DNA of 64,000 nt, taken from Micromonospora violae (lineage in GTDB: Bacteria; Actinomycetota; Actinomycetes; Mycobacteriales; Micromonosporaceae). The position numbers and the translations under genes are program-made. The number at the start of each line of letters is the position of its first letter. Position 1 is the first letter of the stretch. Under the pieces are notes generated by a model. It saw only the letters and a list, made by a program, of their open reading frames with translations. It did no database searches and had not been told where the DNA came from. Positions 43,607 through 51,743 of the stretch are shown here, piece by piece. The stretch lies in NCBI RefSeq assembly GCF_004217135.1, contig NZ_SHKK01000001.1:7068001-7132000 (forward strand). Reading direction: 5' to 3'.

Positions 43607-46600
43607 ATGAGACGAACGAATCTGGTCAGGACGGTGGCGGCCACGGCCGCCGCCGCGCTGATCGCCACGGCCGGGGCGACCGCCGTCGCGCACCCGGCCA
43701 CCGCCCGCCCCGCCGATCCCGCGTCGAGCGCCGGCTTCGCCCCGGCGGCCACCAACCTCGCGCAGGGCCGTCCCACCCAGGAGAGCGGTCACGCCGACGT
43801 CTACGACTCGTCGAAGGTCGTCGACGGCAACGCGGGCAGCTACTGGGAGAGCGTCAACAACGCGTTCCCGCAGTGGGTGCAGGTCGACCTCGGCTCGTCG
43901 CAGAGCGTCAACCAGGTCGTGCTGAAGCTGCCGACCTCCGGTTGGGGGACCCGGACGCAGACGTTGAGCGTGCAGGGCAGCGCCAACGGTTCGTCAGTTA
44001 CCGATCTGGTCGGGTCGCAGACGTACACCTTCAACCCGGCCAGCGGCAGCACCGTCACCATCAACTTCAGCGCGGCCTCCACCCGTTACGTCCGGATCAC
44101 CATCACCGCCAACAGCGGCTGGCCGGCCGGGCAGCTCTCCGAGCTGGAGGTGTACGGCGGCGGCGGTACCACCCCGGACACCACCGCGCCGAGCGTCCCG
44201 GGGACGCTGTCGCAGAGCACGTCGGGCAGCACGATCACGCTCAACTGGGGGGCCTCCACCGACTCCGGCGGCAGCGGGCTCGCCGGCTACAACGTCTACC
44301 GGGGCGGCAGCCTGATCGCCACGCTGGGCACCGTCCTGACCTATCAGGACACCCAACCGGCGACGGCGACCGTGTCGTATCACGTCCGCGCCCGCGACGG
44401 CGCCGGCAACCTGTCCGGCAACAGCAACACCGTCACCCGCACCGGCAGCAACCCGCCCGCCTGCACCAACGTGGCGCAGGGCAAGAGCATGACGGCGAGC
44501 GGCTCCACCTTCACCTTCACCCCGGAGAAGGCGAACGATGGGCAGCTCGGCACCTACTGGGAGGGCGCGGCGAGCTACCCGCAGAACCTGACCGTGGCGC
44601 TGGGCGCGAACCACTCCATCTCCGGTGTCACAGTGAAACTCAACCCGGACCCGGCCTGGGGGACCCGTACCCAGACCATCCAGGTTCTCGGCCGCGACCA
44701 GGCGTCGTCCGCGTACACCAGCCTGGTGCCGGCGGCGGCCTACCAGTTCGTCCAGGGCACCAACGTGGTGACCATCCCGGTCAGCGCGACCACCGCGGAC
44801 GTGCAGTTGCGGTTCACCGGCAACACCGGTGCGCCGTCCGGGCAGGTCGCGGAGCTTGAGGTGTGCGGGACGGCGGCGCCCAACCCGGACCTGGTGGTCA
44901 GCTCGGTGACCTGGTCACCCACGTCGCCCAGCGAGGTCTCCCCGATCACCATCTCGGCCGTGGTGCAGAACATCGGCTCCGCCGCCGCCGGTGCGACCAC
45001 CGTGAACGTCAGTCTGGCCGGCACGGTCGTCGGCAGCGCCACGGTGGGCGCGCTCGCCGCGGGCGCCTCGACCACCGTCTCGGTCAACGCCGGTACGCGG
45101 CCCATGGGCAGCTACGCCGTCTCGGCGGTGGTCGACCCGGCGAACACGATCGTCGAGCAGAACAACGGCAACAACAGCTTCACCGCGGCGTCGCCGCTGG
45201 TGGTGGCGCAGGCCCCCGGCCCCGACCTCCAGGTGCTCGGCATCGCCGCGAACCCGCCGAACCCGGCCGTCGGGGCGTCCGTCACCTTCACCGTGACGGT
45301 CCGCAACCGGGGCACCGCCGCGACCGGCGCGACCACCGTCACCCGGCTGGTGGCGGGCAGCACCACCCTCAACACCACCACCGCCTCGATCGCCGCGGGC
45401 GCGACGGTCACCGTGGCGGTCAGCGGCAGCTGGACCGCCACCAGCGGCGGGGCCACCATCACCGCCACCGCCGACGCCACCAACGTGGTCACCGAGACCA
45501 ACGAGACGAACAACGCGCTCAGCCAGTCGATCGTGGTCGGTCGGGGGGCGGCCGTCCCGTACGTCTCCTACGAGGCGGAGGCCGGCCGTTACCAGGGCAC
45601 ATTGCTGGAGGCCGACCCGCTGCGCACCTTCGGGCACACCAACTTCGCCAGCGAGTCATCCGGCCGCAAGTCGGTCCGGCTCACCAGCACCGGCCAGTTC
45701 GTCGAGTTCACCTCGGCCAACCAGGCCAACGCCATCGTGGTGCGCAACTCCATCCCGGACGCGCCCGGTGGCGGCGGCATCGAGGCGACCATCAGCCTCT
45801 ACGTCAACGACGTCTTCTCCCGGAAGTTGACCCTGTCGTCGAAGCACAGCTGGCTCTACGGCAACACCGACGGGCCGGAGGCGCTGACCAACACCCCGCA
45901 GGCCGACGCCCGACGTCTCTTCGACGAGTCGAACGCGCTGCTGGGCCAGTCGTACCCGGCCGGCACCCGGTTCAAGTTGCAGCGCGACGCGGGCGACAAC
46001 GCCGCCTTCTACGTGATCGACATGATCGATCTGGAGCAGGTGGCCCCACCGGCGAGCCAGCCGGCCGGCTGCACCTCGATCACGTCGTACGGTGCGGTCC
46101 CGAACGACGGGCTCGACGACACCGCCGCCATCCAGCGGGCGGTGACCGACGACCAGAACGGCGTGATCAGCTGCGTCTGGATCCCGGCCGGGCAGTGGCG
46201 GCAGGAGCAGAAGATCCTGACCGACGACCCGCTGAACCGGGGTACGCACAACCAGGTCGGCATCAGCAACGTCACCATCCGGGGCGCCGGCATGTGGCAC
46301 TCGCAGCTCTACACGCTGACCGAGCCGCAGAACGCGGGCGGCATCAACCACCCGCACGAGGGCAACTTCGGGTTCGACATCGACAAGAACACCCAGATCT
46401 CCGACATCGCCATCTTCGGCTCGGGCCGGATCCGGGGCGGTGACGGCAACGCCGAGGGCGGCGTCGGCCTGAACGGTCGCTTCGGTACCGGCACGAAGAT
46501 CAGCAACGTCTGGATCGAGCACGCCAACGTGGGTGTCTGGGTGGGTCGCGACTACGACAACATCCCCGACCTGTGGGGGCCGGCCGACGGGCTGGAGTTC

Positions 46601-47284
46601 ACTGGCATGCGGATCCGCAACACGTACGCCGACGGCATCAACTTCAGCAACGGCACGCGCAACTCGCGGGTGTTCAACTCGTCCTTCCGCACCACCGGCG
46701 ACGACGCGCTCGCAGTCTGGGCCAACCCGTACGTCAAGGACCGCAACGTCGACATCGCCCACGACAACCACTTCGTCAACAACACCATCCAGCTGCCCTG
46801 GCGGGCCAACGGCATCGCCATCTACGGCGGCTACGACAACTCGATCGAGAACAACCTGATCTACGACACGGCGAACTACCCCGGCATCATGCTGGCGACC
46901 GACCACGACCCGCTGCCGTTCTCCGGCACGACGTTGATCGCCAACAACGGGCTCTACCGCACCGGCGGCGCCTTCTGGAACGAGGATCAGGAGTTCGGTG
47001 CCATCACCCTCTTCCCGGCCACCCGGGACATCGTCGGGGTTACCATCCGGGACACCGACATCATCGACTCCACCTACGACGGCATCCAGTTCAAGAACGG
47101 CGGCGGCAACATGCCGAACGTCGCCATCACCAACGTCCGGATCGACAAGTCGAACAACGGTGCCGGCATCCTGGCGATGAGCGGCGCACGCGGCAACGCC
47201 AACCTGACGAACGTGACAATCACCAACTCGGCCGACGGCAACATCGTCATCCAACCGGGCTCCCAGTTCGTCATCACTCCCTGA
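43607..47284 (+). CDS. Secreted multidomain glycoside hydrolase, GH87-like (alpha-1,3-glucanase / mycodextranase type)
   Basis: 1225 residues. Signal peptide about 1-34 (VRTVAATAAAALIATAGATA). Then a discoidin/F5-8C domain (about 46-185), fibronectin III (190-282), a second discoidin (285-423), two CARDB domains (427-535 and 540-645), a CBM6/35-like domain (650-815) and a right-handed beta-helix (820-1225) beginning ITSYGAVPNDGLDDTAAIQ. In the helix, NTYADGINF near 1007 and TTGDDALAVWANP near 1030 match the Asp cluster of GH87 enzymes. It likely degrades fungal or bacterial alpha-1,3-glucan outside the cell. The TGA stop is the first three bases of a 77-bp palindrome. Confidence 0.8.
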   Translation: MRRTNLVRTVAATAAAALIATAGATAVAHPATARPADPASSAGFAPAATNLAQGRPTQESGHADVYDSSKVVDGNAGSYWESVNNAFPQWVQVDLGSSQSVNQVVLKLPTSGWGTRTQTLSVQGSANGSSVTDLVGSQTYTFNPASGSTVTINFSAASTRYVRITITANSGWPAGQLSELEVYGGGGTTPDTTAPSVPGTLSQSTSGSTITLNWGASTDSGGSGLAGYNVYRGGSLIATLGTVLTYQDTQPATATVSYHVRARDGAGNLSGNSNTVTRTGSNPPACTNVAQGKSMTASGSTFTFTPEKANDGQLGTYWEGAASYPQNLTVALGANHSISGVTVKLNPDPAWGTRTQTIQVLGRDQASSAYTSLVPAAAYQFVQGTNVVTIPVSATTADVQLRFTGNTGAPSGQVAELEVCGTAAPNPDLVVSSVTWSPTSPSEVSPITISAVVQNIGSAAAGATTVNVSLAGTVVGSATVGALAAGASTTVSVNAGTRPMGSYAVSAVVDPANTIVEQNNGNNSFTAASPLVVAQAPGPDLQVLGIAANPPNPAVGASVTFTVTVRNRGTAATGATTVTRLVAGSTTLNTTTASIAAGATVTVAVSGSWTATSGGATITATADATNVVTETNETNNALSQSIVVGRGAAVPYVSYEAEAGRYQGTLLEADPLRTFGHTNFASESSGRKSVRLTSTGQFVEFTSANQANAIVVRNSIPDAPGGGGIEATISLYVNDVFSRKLTLSSKHSWLYGNTDGPEALTNTPQADARRLFDESNALLGQSYPAGTRFKLQRDAGDNAAFYVIDMIDLEQVAPPASQPAGCTSITSYGAVPNDGLDDTAAIQRAVTDDQNGVISCVWIPAGQWRQEQKILTDDPLNRGTHNQVGISNVTIRGAGMWHSQLYTLTEPQNAGGINHPHEGNFGFDIDKNTQISDIAIFGSGRIRGGDGNAEGGVGLNGRFGTGTKISNVWIEHANVGVWVGRDYDNIPDLWGPADGLEFTGMRIRNTYADGINFSNGTRNSRVFNSSFRTTGDDALAVWANPYVKDRNVDIAHDNHFVNNTIQLPWRANGIAIYGGYDNSIENNLIYDTANYPGIMLATDHDPLPFSGTTLIANNGLYRTGGAFWNEDQEFGAITLFPATRDIVGVTIRDTDIIDSTYDGIQFKNGGGNMPNVAITNVRIDKSNNGAGILAMSGARGNANLTNVTITNSADGNIVIQPGSQFVITP

Positions 47285-47358
47285 TCAACACGGTTTCAGC
47301 GAAGTCGGGGTGTCCTGCTGCTGCGGACACCCCGACTTCCGTAAACCCGAGTCGATCA
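47282..47358. repeat. 77-bp interspersed palindrome, copy 1
   Basis: Spans TGATC to GATCA. The inner arms GAAGTCGGGGTGTCC and GGACACCCCGACTTC pair perfectly; the outer arms pair with six mismatches over 34 positions. The first TGA is the glucanase stop codon. 70 of 77 bases equal the copy at 47984, and both are preceded by ACTCCC. Confidence 0.9.
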
Positions 47359-47416
47359 TTGCAAGGAGTTGCCGTGCAGGGCGTGCCGAACGGTACCGCA
47401 TGGTACGGTGTGGTCC

Positions 47417-47716
47417 ATGACGACGATCACGTTGCGGGAGTTTCGTGACGGCGCGGGTCGGGTGCTGGAGACGATCGAGCGCACGCACGAGCCTGTCATC
47501 ATCACCAAATACGAACGACCTGTCGCCGTGCTGATCGGCATCGACGAGTGGGAAGAGATTGAAGCGTTCCGCGACCGCCGGGACGCCGAGGTGATAGCGC
47601 GTTCCCGCGCCGAGGGGCAGTTCGTGCCGCTGTCAGCGGCCCTCGAGTCGCTCGGGGTCGATCCTCGTGAGGTCGAAGCACTGCTGGCCGAACGGGCCGG
47701 CGGTGAGGCGGCGTGA
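47417..47716 (+). CDS. Antitoxin, Phd/YefM family
   Basis: 99 residues from ATG 47417. MTTITLREFRDGAGRVLETI is the DNA-binding start of the family, followed by HEPVIITKYERPVAVLIGIDEWEEIE near 25-50. The C-terminal half (about 55-99) is the helical toxin-binding tail. The dyad GTACC-GCAT-GGTAC about 20 bases upstream may be its own operator. It overlaps the toxin by GTGA. The pair is bracketed by two near-identical 77-bp palindromes. Confidence 0.88.
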   Translation: MTTITLREFRDGAGRVLETIERTHEPVIITKYERPVAVLIGIDEWEEIEAFRDRRDAEVIARSRAEGQFVPLSAALESLGVDPREVEALLAERAGGEAA

Positions 47717-47958
47717 AGGTCCAGGTGGACCGGGACGTCCTGGTCTGGTTGCACAAGCAGCCGCGCAACGTCTTTCTGACCGTCTTGAGCGCGATCCTCG
47801 GCCTGGTCTCCGACCCCGCGCCACAGAGTTCGACCGAGATGCGCGACGGGTCAGGTCGTCGTCTGCGCGTCGGTGACTACCGGATCCTCTATCGTCTCGA
47901 CAGTGACGAGTTGACCATCCACTCGGTCGGGCACCGCAAAGACATCTACAACGATTAA
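47713..47958 (+). CDS. Toxin, RelE/ParE family
   Basis: 81 residues from GTG 47713. The start KVQVDRDVLVWLHKQPRNV and the late core GSGRRLRVGDYRILYRLDSD near 46-65, then IHSVGHRKDIYND, are the RelE/ParE fold: a basic active-site face with Arg in RRLRVGDYR and the terminal HRKDIY. RelE-type toxins cut mRNA on the ribosome; ParE-type hit gyrase, and the HRKDIY ending favours RelE. It is coupled to the antitoxin. Confidence 0.88.
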   Translation: MKVQVDRDVLVWLHKQPRNVFLTVLSAILGLVSDPAPQSSTEMRDGSGRRLRVGDYRILYRLDSDELTIHSVGHRKDIYND

Positions 47959-47972
47959 CTACCCCCGGCGCG

Positions 47973-48473
47973 TCACAACTCCCTGATCACCACGCTTTCC
48001 GCGAAGTCGGGGTGTCCGCATGCTGCGGACACCCCGACTTCCGTAAAGCCGAGTCGATCATCGTCGGGCGTCGCCGCGCAGGGTCCGTCGTGGGCGTCGC
48101 GTCGATGGCAGCGGCCGGCGCCGTCGAGCCTGGCGTCACAGAACACTCGGGTACGCAGAAACTGTGCGTCCTCCTCGCTGAGCGTGGTCTCGCCGAAGTC
48201 GACAACGGTGAGGTGACCGAGCGAGTCGCAGAGCGCCACGGCCAGGGCCGTGACCTCGTCGAGGCTGGTCAGCGTGGTCGGCAGGTGGATGATCCAGCGT
48301 GGCGCGGCCCGTTCCGCTGGTAATGGTGGGTGGCTGCCCGCAGCATGGTTCGTTCGTAGTGCGGGCCCGGCCGCTCGGCCTGCTGGCGGTGGGCGGTTGC
48401 CCGTCGCGTGGTTCGCGCGTAGTGCGGGCCCGGCCACCTGCGGTGGGAGGCGATCCTCCGCCGGGTTGTTCAT
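47973..48473 (-). CDS. Hypothetical protein with in-frame repeats; 3' end coded by a palindrome copy
   Basis: 166 residues from ATG 48473, coupled to the upstream gene by ATGA. The first half has two copies of GPALR(A/T)NHA(T/A)G(N/S) in a Pro/Ala-rich setting. The middle (WIIHLPTTLTSLDEVTALAV, HLTVVDFGETTLSEEDAQFL) looks like a structured domain, and CDARLDGAGRCHRRDAHDGPC near 118-138 may bind metal. The last 25-30 residues are translated from the 77-bp palindrome at 47984-48060, so the original C-terminus was probably different. Function unknown. Confidence 0.55.
   Translation of the reverse strand: MNNPAEDRLPPQVAGPALRANHATGNRPPPAGRAAGPALRTNHAAGSHPPLPAERAAPRWIIHLPTTLTSLDEVTALAVALCDSLGHLTVVDFGETTLSEEDAQFLRTRVFCDARLDGAGRCHRRDAHDGPCAATPDDDRLGFTEVGVSAACGHPDFAESVVIREL
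47984..48060. repeat. 77-bp interspersed palindrome, copy 2
   Basis: TGATC to GATCA, exactly 77 bases. It is 70/77 identical to copy 1 and in the same orientation, 702 bases away, with the toxin-antitoxin pair between them. It starts 25 bases after the toxin stop and lies inside the 3' end of the minus-strand hypothetical gene. Confidence 0.9.
48325..48435. repeat. In-frame direct repeat, period 63
   Basis: A 48-base unit beginning GGTGGG and ending GTGCGGGCCCGGCC occurs at 48325-48372 and 48388-48435, with 41 of 48 bases identical. The 63-base period keeps the reading frame of the minus-strand hypothetical gene and makes its duplicated GPALR.NHA peptide. Confidence 0.7.
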
Positions 48474-48724
48474 CGCAGCGCCACCGTTCCTCCGTTGAGT
48501 AGCGTCTGGATCTGCTCGTCGGTCAGGCCGCGCTTCGCAAGGACGCGACGGCCCCAGCGGTGCAGCCGGCACGGGTGCGCGGCCTGGTCCTTGCGGCACC
48601 GCTGACCGTCGGGCTGTTGCTCGGGAGCGTGCACGTTGACCGCCCGAAGCGCGAACACGACGTCCTCTGCGGTCACGTAGGGCGGCATCGGCAGATCGTC
48701 GGTGGCTTCGTCACTGCTCTCCAT
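48470..48724 (-). CDS. Small hypothetical protein divergent from XRE regulator
   Basis: 84 residues from ATG 48724. An acidic N-terminus (MESSDEATDDLPMPPYVTAE) is followed by VVFALRAVNVHAPEQQ, then RCRKDQAAHPCRLHRWGRRV with a Cys/His group that could bind zinc, and the helical ending LTDEQIQTLLNGGTVALR. It is coupled to the next minus-strand gene (ATGA) and divergent from the XRE regulator, a common arrangement for small partner genes in actinobacteria. No known domain. Confidence 0.55.
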   Translation of the reverse strand: MESSDEATDDLPMPPYVTAEDVVFALRAVNVHAPEQQPDGQRCRKDQAAHPCRLHRWGRRVLAKRGLTDEQIQTLLNGGTVALR

Positions 48725-48857
48725 GGCTCTCCGTCCAATGCGGCGATTCCGCTGTCATCCACGATGGTCATTCTGGGGCTGGTCTAGCGCAATCTTTCGG
48801 AGCAGAATGCGGACCAAGGGATGAGGTGTCTTACGCGACGACAGCCAGGGAGATGAC

Positions 48858-49739
48858 GTGGACGACTCCGGCAGCACAGTTCCACGGAGGCAACTCGGCA
48901 GATATCTGAGAGAGCTTCGCGAAAACGCGTATGTGACAGTTACCGCGGCGGCCAAGGAATTGGAATGGTCGGCACCCCGGATCTGGCGCTACGAGACCGG
49001 CCAGGTCTCCATGCATCCGAACGACGTGGCGGCCATGTGCCGCGTCTACGGCGCGTCCCCGGAGACCATCGAGACGATGCGGGCGCTGGCCCGGGAGACC
49101 AAGGCGCACGGCTGGTGGCACAGCTACGGCGAGGCGATCAAGGACTGGTTCAAGCTGTACGTCGGCCTGGAGGCCGCAGCCACCCGCATCCGCAAGTATG
49201 AGGTCGACCTGGTGCCCGGCCTGTTGCAGACGGTCGAGTACATGACCGAGGTGATCGCCACCGACCACCCGCAGATGGGCGAGCAGCAGCGTCAGGCGAA
49301 GGTCGACGTGCGGCTTCGCCGCCAACGCCTGCTGGCTCGGGCGATACCTCGCGCGCCGCGCCTCGACGTCATTCTGGGCGAGGCGGTGCTGCGCCGGCCG
49401 CTGCGTGATCGGGCCGCGATGGCCCGGCAGTTGGAGTCGCTGCTGATGTCGTCGCGGCAGCACAACATCGGCATCCGGGTGTTGCCGCTCGACGCTGGCC
49501 TGGTCCGCTGGGCGCAGGCCGGCACCTTCACCATGCTCGACTTCCCGTCCGACGTGCGGGAGCCGGAGCCGACGACGATCTACATGGACGGGCCGTGCGG
49601 CGCGGTCTACCTTGACAAGACCCACGAGATCGAGATCTACGAAGATGCGTGGCGCTCCCTCGGCGAACGGGCGTTGAGCGCCGACGAGTCCCGTGAGCTG
49701 ATCGCGGCCATAGCGAAGGAGATGACCGATGGTGCGTGA
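48858..49739 (+). CDS. XRE-family regulator with DUF5753-type C-terminal domain
   Basis: 293 residues from GTG 48858. The N-terminal helix-turn-helix runs from about 12 to 66 (LGRYLRELRENAYVTVTAAA, then SAPRIWRYETGQVS). The C-terminal DUF5753 domain has YEVDLVPGLLQTVEYM near 113, RRQRLLAR near 155, LDVILGEAVLRRPL near 168 and the late IYMDGPCGAVYLD near 235. These actinobacterial regulators are nearly always paired with a DUF397 gene, as here (11-base overlap); the pair has been likened to toxin-antitoxin or developmental switch systems. Confidence 0.92.
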   Translation: MDDSGSTVPRRQLGRYLRELRENAYVTVTAAAKELEWSAPRIWRYETGQVSMHPNDVAAMCRVYGASPETIETMRALARETKAHGWWHSYGEAIKDWFKLYVGLEAAATRIRKYEVDLVPGLLQTVEYMTEVIATDHPQMGEQQRQAKVDVRLRRQRLLARAIPRAPRLDVILGEAVLRRPLRDRAAMARQLESLLMSSRQHNIGIRVLPLDAGLVRWAQAGTFTMLDFPSDVREPEPTTIYMDGPCGAVYLDKTHEIEIYEDAWRSLGERALSADESRELIAAIAKEMTDGA

Positions 49740-49920
49740 CGGAGTCTGGCGCAAGTCGACCCGGTCCGGCGGCGAGGGCGACTGCGTCGAGGTGGCGGGG
49801 TTCGCCGACACGGTCGGCGTACGCGACAGCAAGGACCGGCGCGGACCGGTGCTGACCTTCACCCCCTCGGCCTGGGCTGCGTTCGTCGAGTTCACGGTGG
49901 TCAGCCAGCCCGTGCAATGA
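49729..49920 (+). CDS. DUF397 domain-containing protein
   Basis: 63 residues. WRKSTRSGGEGDCVEVAGF near 7-25 and GVRDSKDRRGPVLTFTPSAW near 30-49 are the complete DUF397 signature. The start overlaps the XRE gene by 11 bases. Members such as those of the bld/Scr families act as small partners of the XRE protein. The stop codon is the TGA of a TGATCA, but no palindrome follows here. Confidence 0.93.
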   Translation: MVRDGVWRKSTRSGGEGDCVEVAGFADTVGVRDSKDRRGPVLTFTPSAWAAFVEFTVVSQPVQ

Positions 49921-49958
49921 TCAAGGCCGGCTCGCTGGCGGGAGGCTGACGAATCAGG

Positions 49959-50390
49959 ATGGGTGTCATCACGACCGGGCTCTGCCTCGCCGTACCCGCT
50001 CTGTTCGTGCTCTGGCTGTGGGGCCGGCCTCTGCTCACCGGTCGGTGGAAGACTCCGGGCTGGTTCGCCGCGACGGCCGGGCTGTCGATCCTCGCCACCG
50101 CCCTCACCTGGTTCGTCGGGGCGTTCGCGGGTTCCTCCATGAGCTCGGAGGAGTCCTGCCGACAGGTCGGCGTCAGCTACGACAGTGCCTACCGCGCAGT
50201 CCACTGGCGTGAGTCGTCGCGATGGTTCCCCCTCCACGACCGATGCAACGCCACCTACGATCTGGTGCCCGCCTGGGTCAACCCGGCCCTGGTGCTGCTG
50301 TCCCTGCTGGCCGTCCTCTGCATCGGAGCAGCGGTCTGGCTGGCCGTCGTGCGGCGATCCGAACCGCGACCAGTGGCGATGTCGGCGTAG
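49959..50390 (+). CDS. Three-helix membrane protein of unknown function
   Basis: 143 residues. Helices at about 4-24 (ITTGLCLAVPALFVLWLWG), 38-57 (TAGLSILATALTWFVGAFAG) and 108-130 (LVLLSLLAVLCIGAAVWLAVV) enclose an extracellular loop with two cysteines (ESCRQVG, DRCNATY), probably a disulfide. No family recognised. It lies 38 bases after the DUF397 gene and could be cotranscribed with it. Confidence 0.6.
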   Translation: MGVITTGLCLAVPALFVLWLWGRPLLTGRWKTPGWFAATAGLSILATALTWFVGAFAGSSMSSEESCRQVGVSYDSAYRAVHWRESSRWFPLHDRCNATYDLVPAWVNPALVLLSLLAVLCIGAAVWLAVVRRSEPRPVAMSA

Positions 50391-50405
50391 GGGCGGCGAA
50401 TCCCT

Positions 50406-50789
50406 GTGACTAGCGAACCGGCGCGCCACGAGACCCTCCCTGTTGTGTTGAATGGGAAGTTCCGGCCGTGGCGATACAGTGTCAGCCATTCTGAGTTGGA
50501 GATCAGGGGCAGTGCTGGCGGGGGTGCGGTAACGCGGGTGCTCTTCTTCGGCGTTCTCGGGATGAAGCTGAAGTCCGTCTACTCTTCCTTGACCCTCAGT
50601 TCGGCGAGCGAGATCGAGCGGCGCAGAATCCTGCGCTTTTCGGGAGTCGATGAGCGCGCAGGCAGGGTTCGCACAATCTTTCTGTCGGCCGATCCTGAAG
50701 AGGGCTTCGTTGCCTGCTTCTCATTTGTCGTCAGGACGCATCACGGGGGCGAACATGCCGATCCGTGGGGGATCCCGAACAGCGCCTGA
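50406..50789 (+). CDS. Hypothetical protein in a less GC-rich stretch
   Basis: 127 residues. The first part (LPVVLNGKFRPWRYSVSHSE near 11-30, LEIRGSAGGG) and FFGVLGMKLKSVYSSLTLSS near 47 look like a compact beta-rich domain, perhaps PH-like. No motif or membrane helix is certain. Codons such as AAT, ATT and TCT are more frequent than in neighbouring genes, suggesting acquisition by transfer. It starts 15 bases after the membrane protein stop. Confidence 0.5.
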   Translation: MTSEPARHETLPVVLNGKFRPWRYSVSHSELEIRGSAGGGAVTRVLFFGVLGMKLKSVYSSLTLSSASEIERRRILRFSGVDERAGRVRTIFLSADPEEGFVACFSFVVRTHHGGEHADPWGIPNSA

Positions 50790-50900
50790 CACGTGCCGGA
50801 GGCCAAATGACCGACGGACCCGGTGTGCGATGACGCGCTTCTGGGGCTGCGATGGCTAGGCTGACCTGAGCAGGATGGTCCGCTGAGGGGGTGAGCCCGG

Positions 50901-51560
50901 ATGGCCCAGGCAGCTTTCGCGCCAGAGCCGACGCCGCAGCACACCGAGCCGTCGTTCGACGTGCTGCGGTGGCACGACGAGCCGTGGACCGCGCAGCTCG
51001 CCCTCGACCTGTTGCCGGAGACCAACGGCCCCAAGGTTGAGGTCCTGAGCGGAAGCGTGATCGTGACACCACATGCAGGAATCGATCATCAGTCGGTCGA
51101 GCGTGAGTTGCCGTATGTGCTGCACCGCGCCGCGCGGAAGGCGGGTTTCTGGGTTTACCCAGAGATCAACGTCCTCTCCGACGATGATCTCTTCATCCCG
51201 GACATCGCCGTTCTGCGCAACTCCGGTGGTGGCCGCACGACGGTGCCCATTGCCGAGGCGGTGCTGCTGGGGGAGATCGTGTCTCCCGGAAATCGGCGCA
51301 AGGACGTGATCGACCGGCCCCGGGAGTACGCCGCTGTCGGGGTGCCGTTCTTCCTCCGGCTGGACTTGCGCAACCGGGTGCCGACCATGGCTTTGTTTGA
51401 GCTGGCCGACGGGGAGTACCGGCCGCTGGCCGCAGCTGCGGCGGGTAGCACCTTCGTGATGCGAGAGCCGTTCGAGTTCTCCATCGACCCGGCCGAGTTG
51501 CTGGACGAGGAGGCGGCGCCGGACGCGACCACCACCGAGTCGGCTGACGACCAGGCTTGA
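50901..51560 (+). CDS. Uma2 family endonuclease-fold protein (second copy)
   Basis: 219 residues. VEVLSGSVIVTPHAGIDHQS near 47-66, then LFIPDIAVLRNSG near 97 and AVLLGEIVSPGNRRKDVIDR near 118-137 follow the Uma2 order, with Asp in PDIAV, Glu in GEIVS and Lys in RRKDV. It is clearly diverged from the copy at 3022 and has an acidic/Ala tail (DEEAAPDATTTESADD). Its TGA stop (51558-51560) is the first three bases of a 77-bp palindrome. Confidence 0.85.
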   Translation: MAQAAFAPEPTPQHTEPSFDVLRWHDEPWTAQLALDLLPETNGPKVEVLSGSVIVTPHAGIDHQSVERELPYVLHRAARKAGFWVYPEINVLSDDDLFIPDIAVLRNSGGGRTTVPIAEAVLLGEIVSPGNRRKDVIDRPREYAAVGVPFFLRLDLRNRVPTMALFELADGEYRPLAAAAAGSTFVMREPFEFSIDPAELLDEEAAPDATTTESADDQA

Positions 51561-51635
51561 TCGACACGGGTTTCAGGAAATCGGGGTGTTCGGTTGCCGG
51601 GGTTGCCCCGACTTCCTGAAACCCGAGTCGATCAA
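51557..51635. repeat. 77-bp interspersed palindrome, copy 3
   Basis: TGATC to GATCA is 51558-51634, 77 bases, with one more T-A pair outside. GGGTTTCAGGAA pairs with TTCCTGAAACCC, and TCGGGG with CCCCGA. Compared with copy 4 two stem positions change on both arms together. The first TGA is the stop codon of the Uma2 gene. Confidence 0.9.
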
Positions 51636-51743
51636 GGGCGGGGAACGACGGGCTCGTGCCGGGGGTTGGCTGGCGACGGCCCGCGGACGGGGAGGGCTGA
51701 GGCTCCCAGCGGGCGTACAGCCCGGGTGGGGAAGAATGGCCGG

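Noticed and set aside
47282..48060. Classical insertion sequence
   Set aside because: No transposase gene lies between or near the palindromes, and no target-site duplication is evident. Only the TA genes lie inside.
49918..49960. Further palindrome copy at the DUF397 stop (TGATCA)
   Set aside because: The stop is within TGATCA, but no complementary arm follows within 100 bases.
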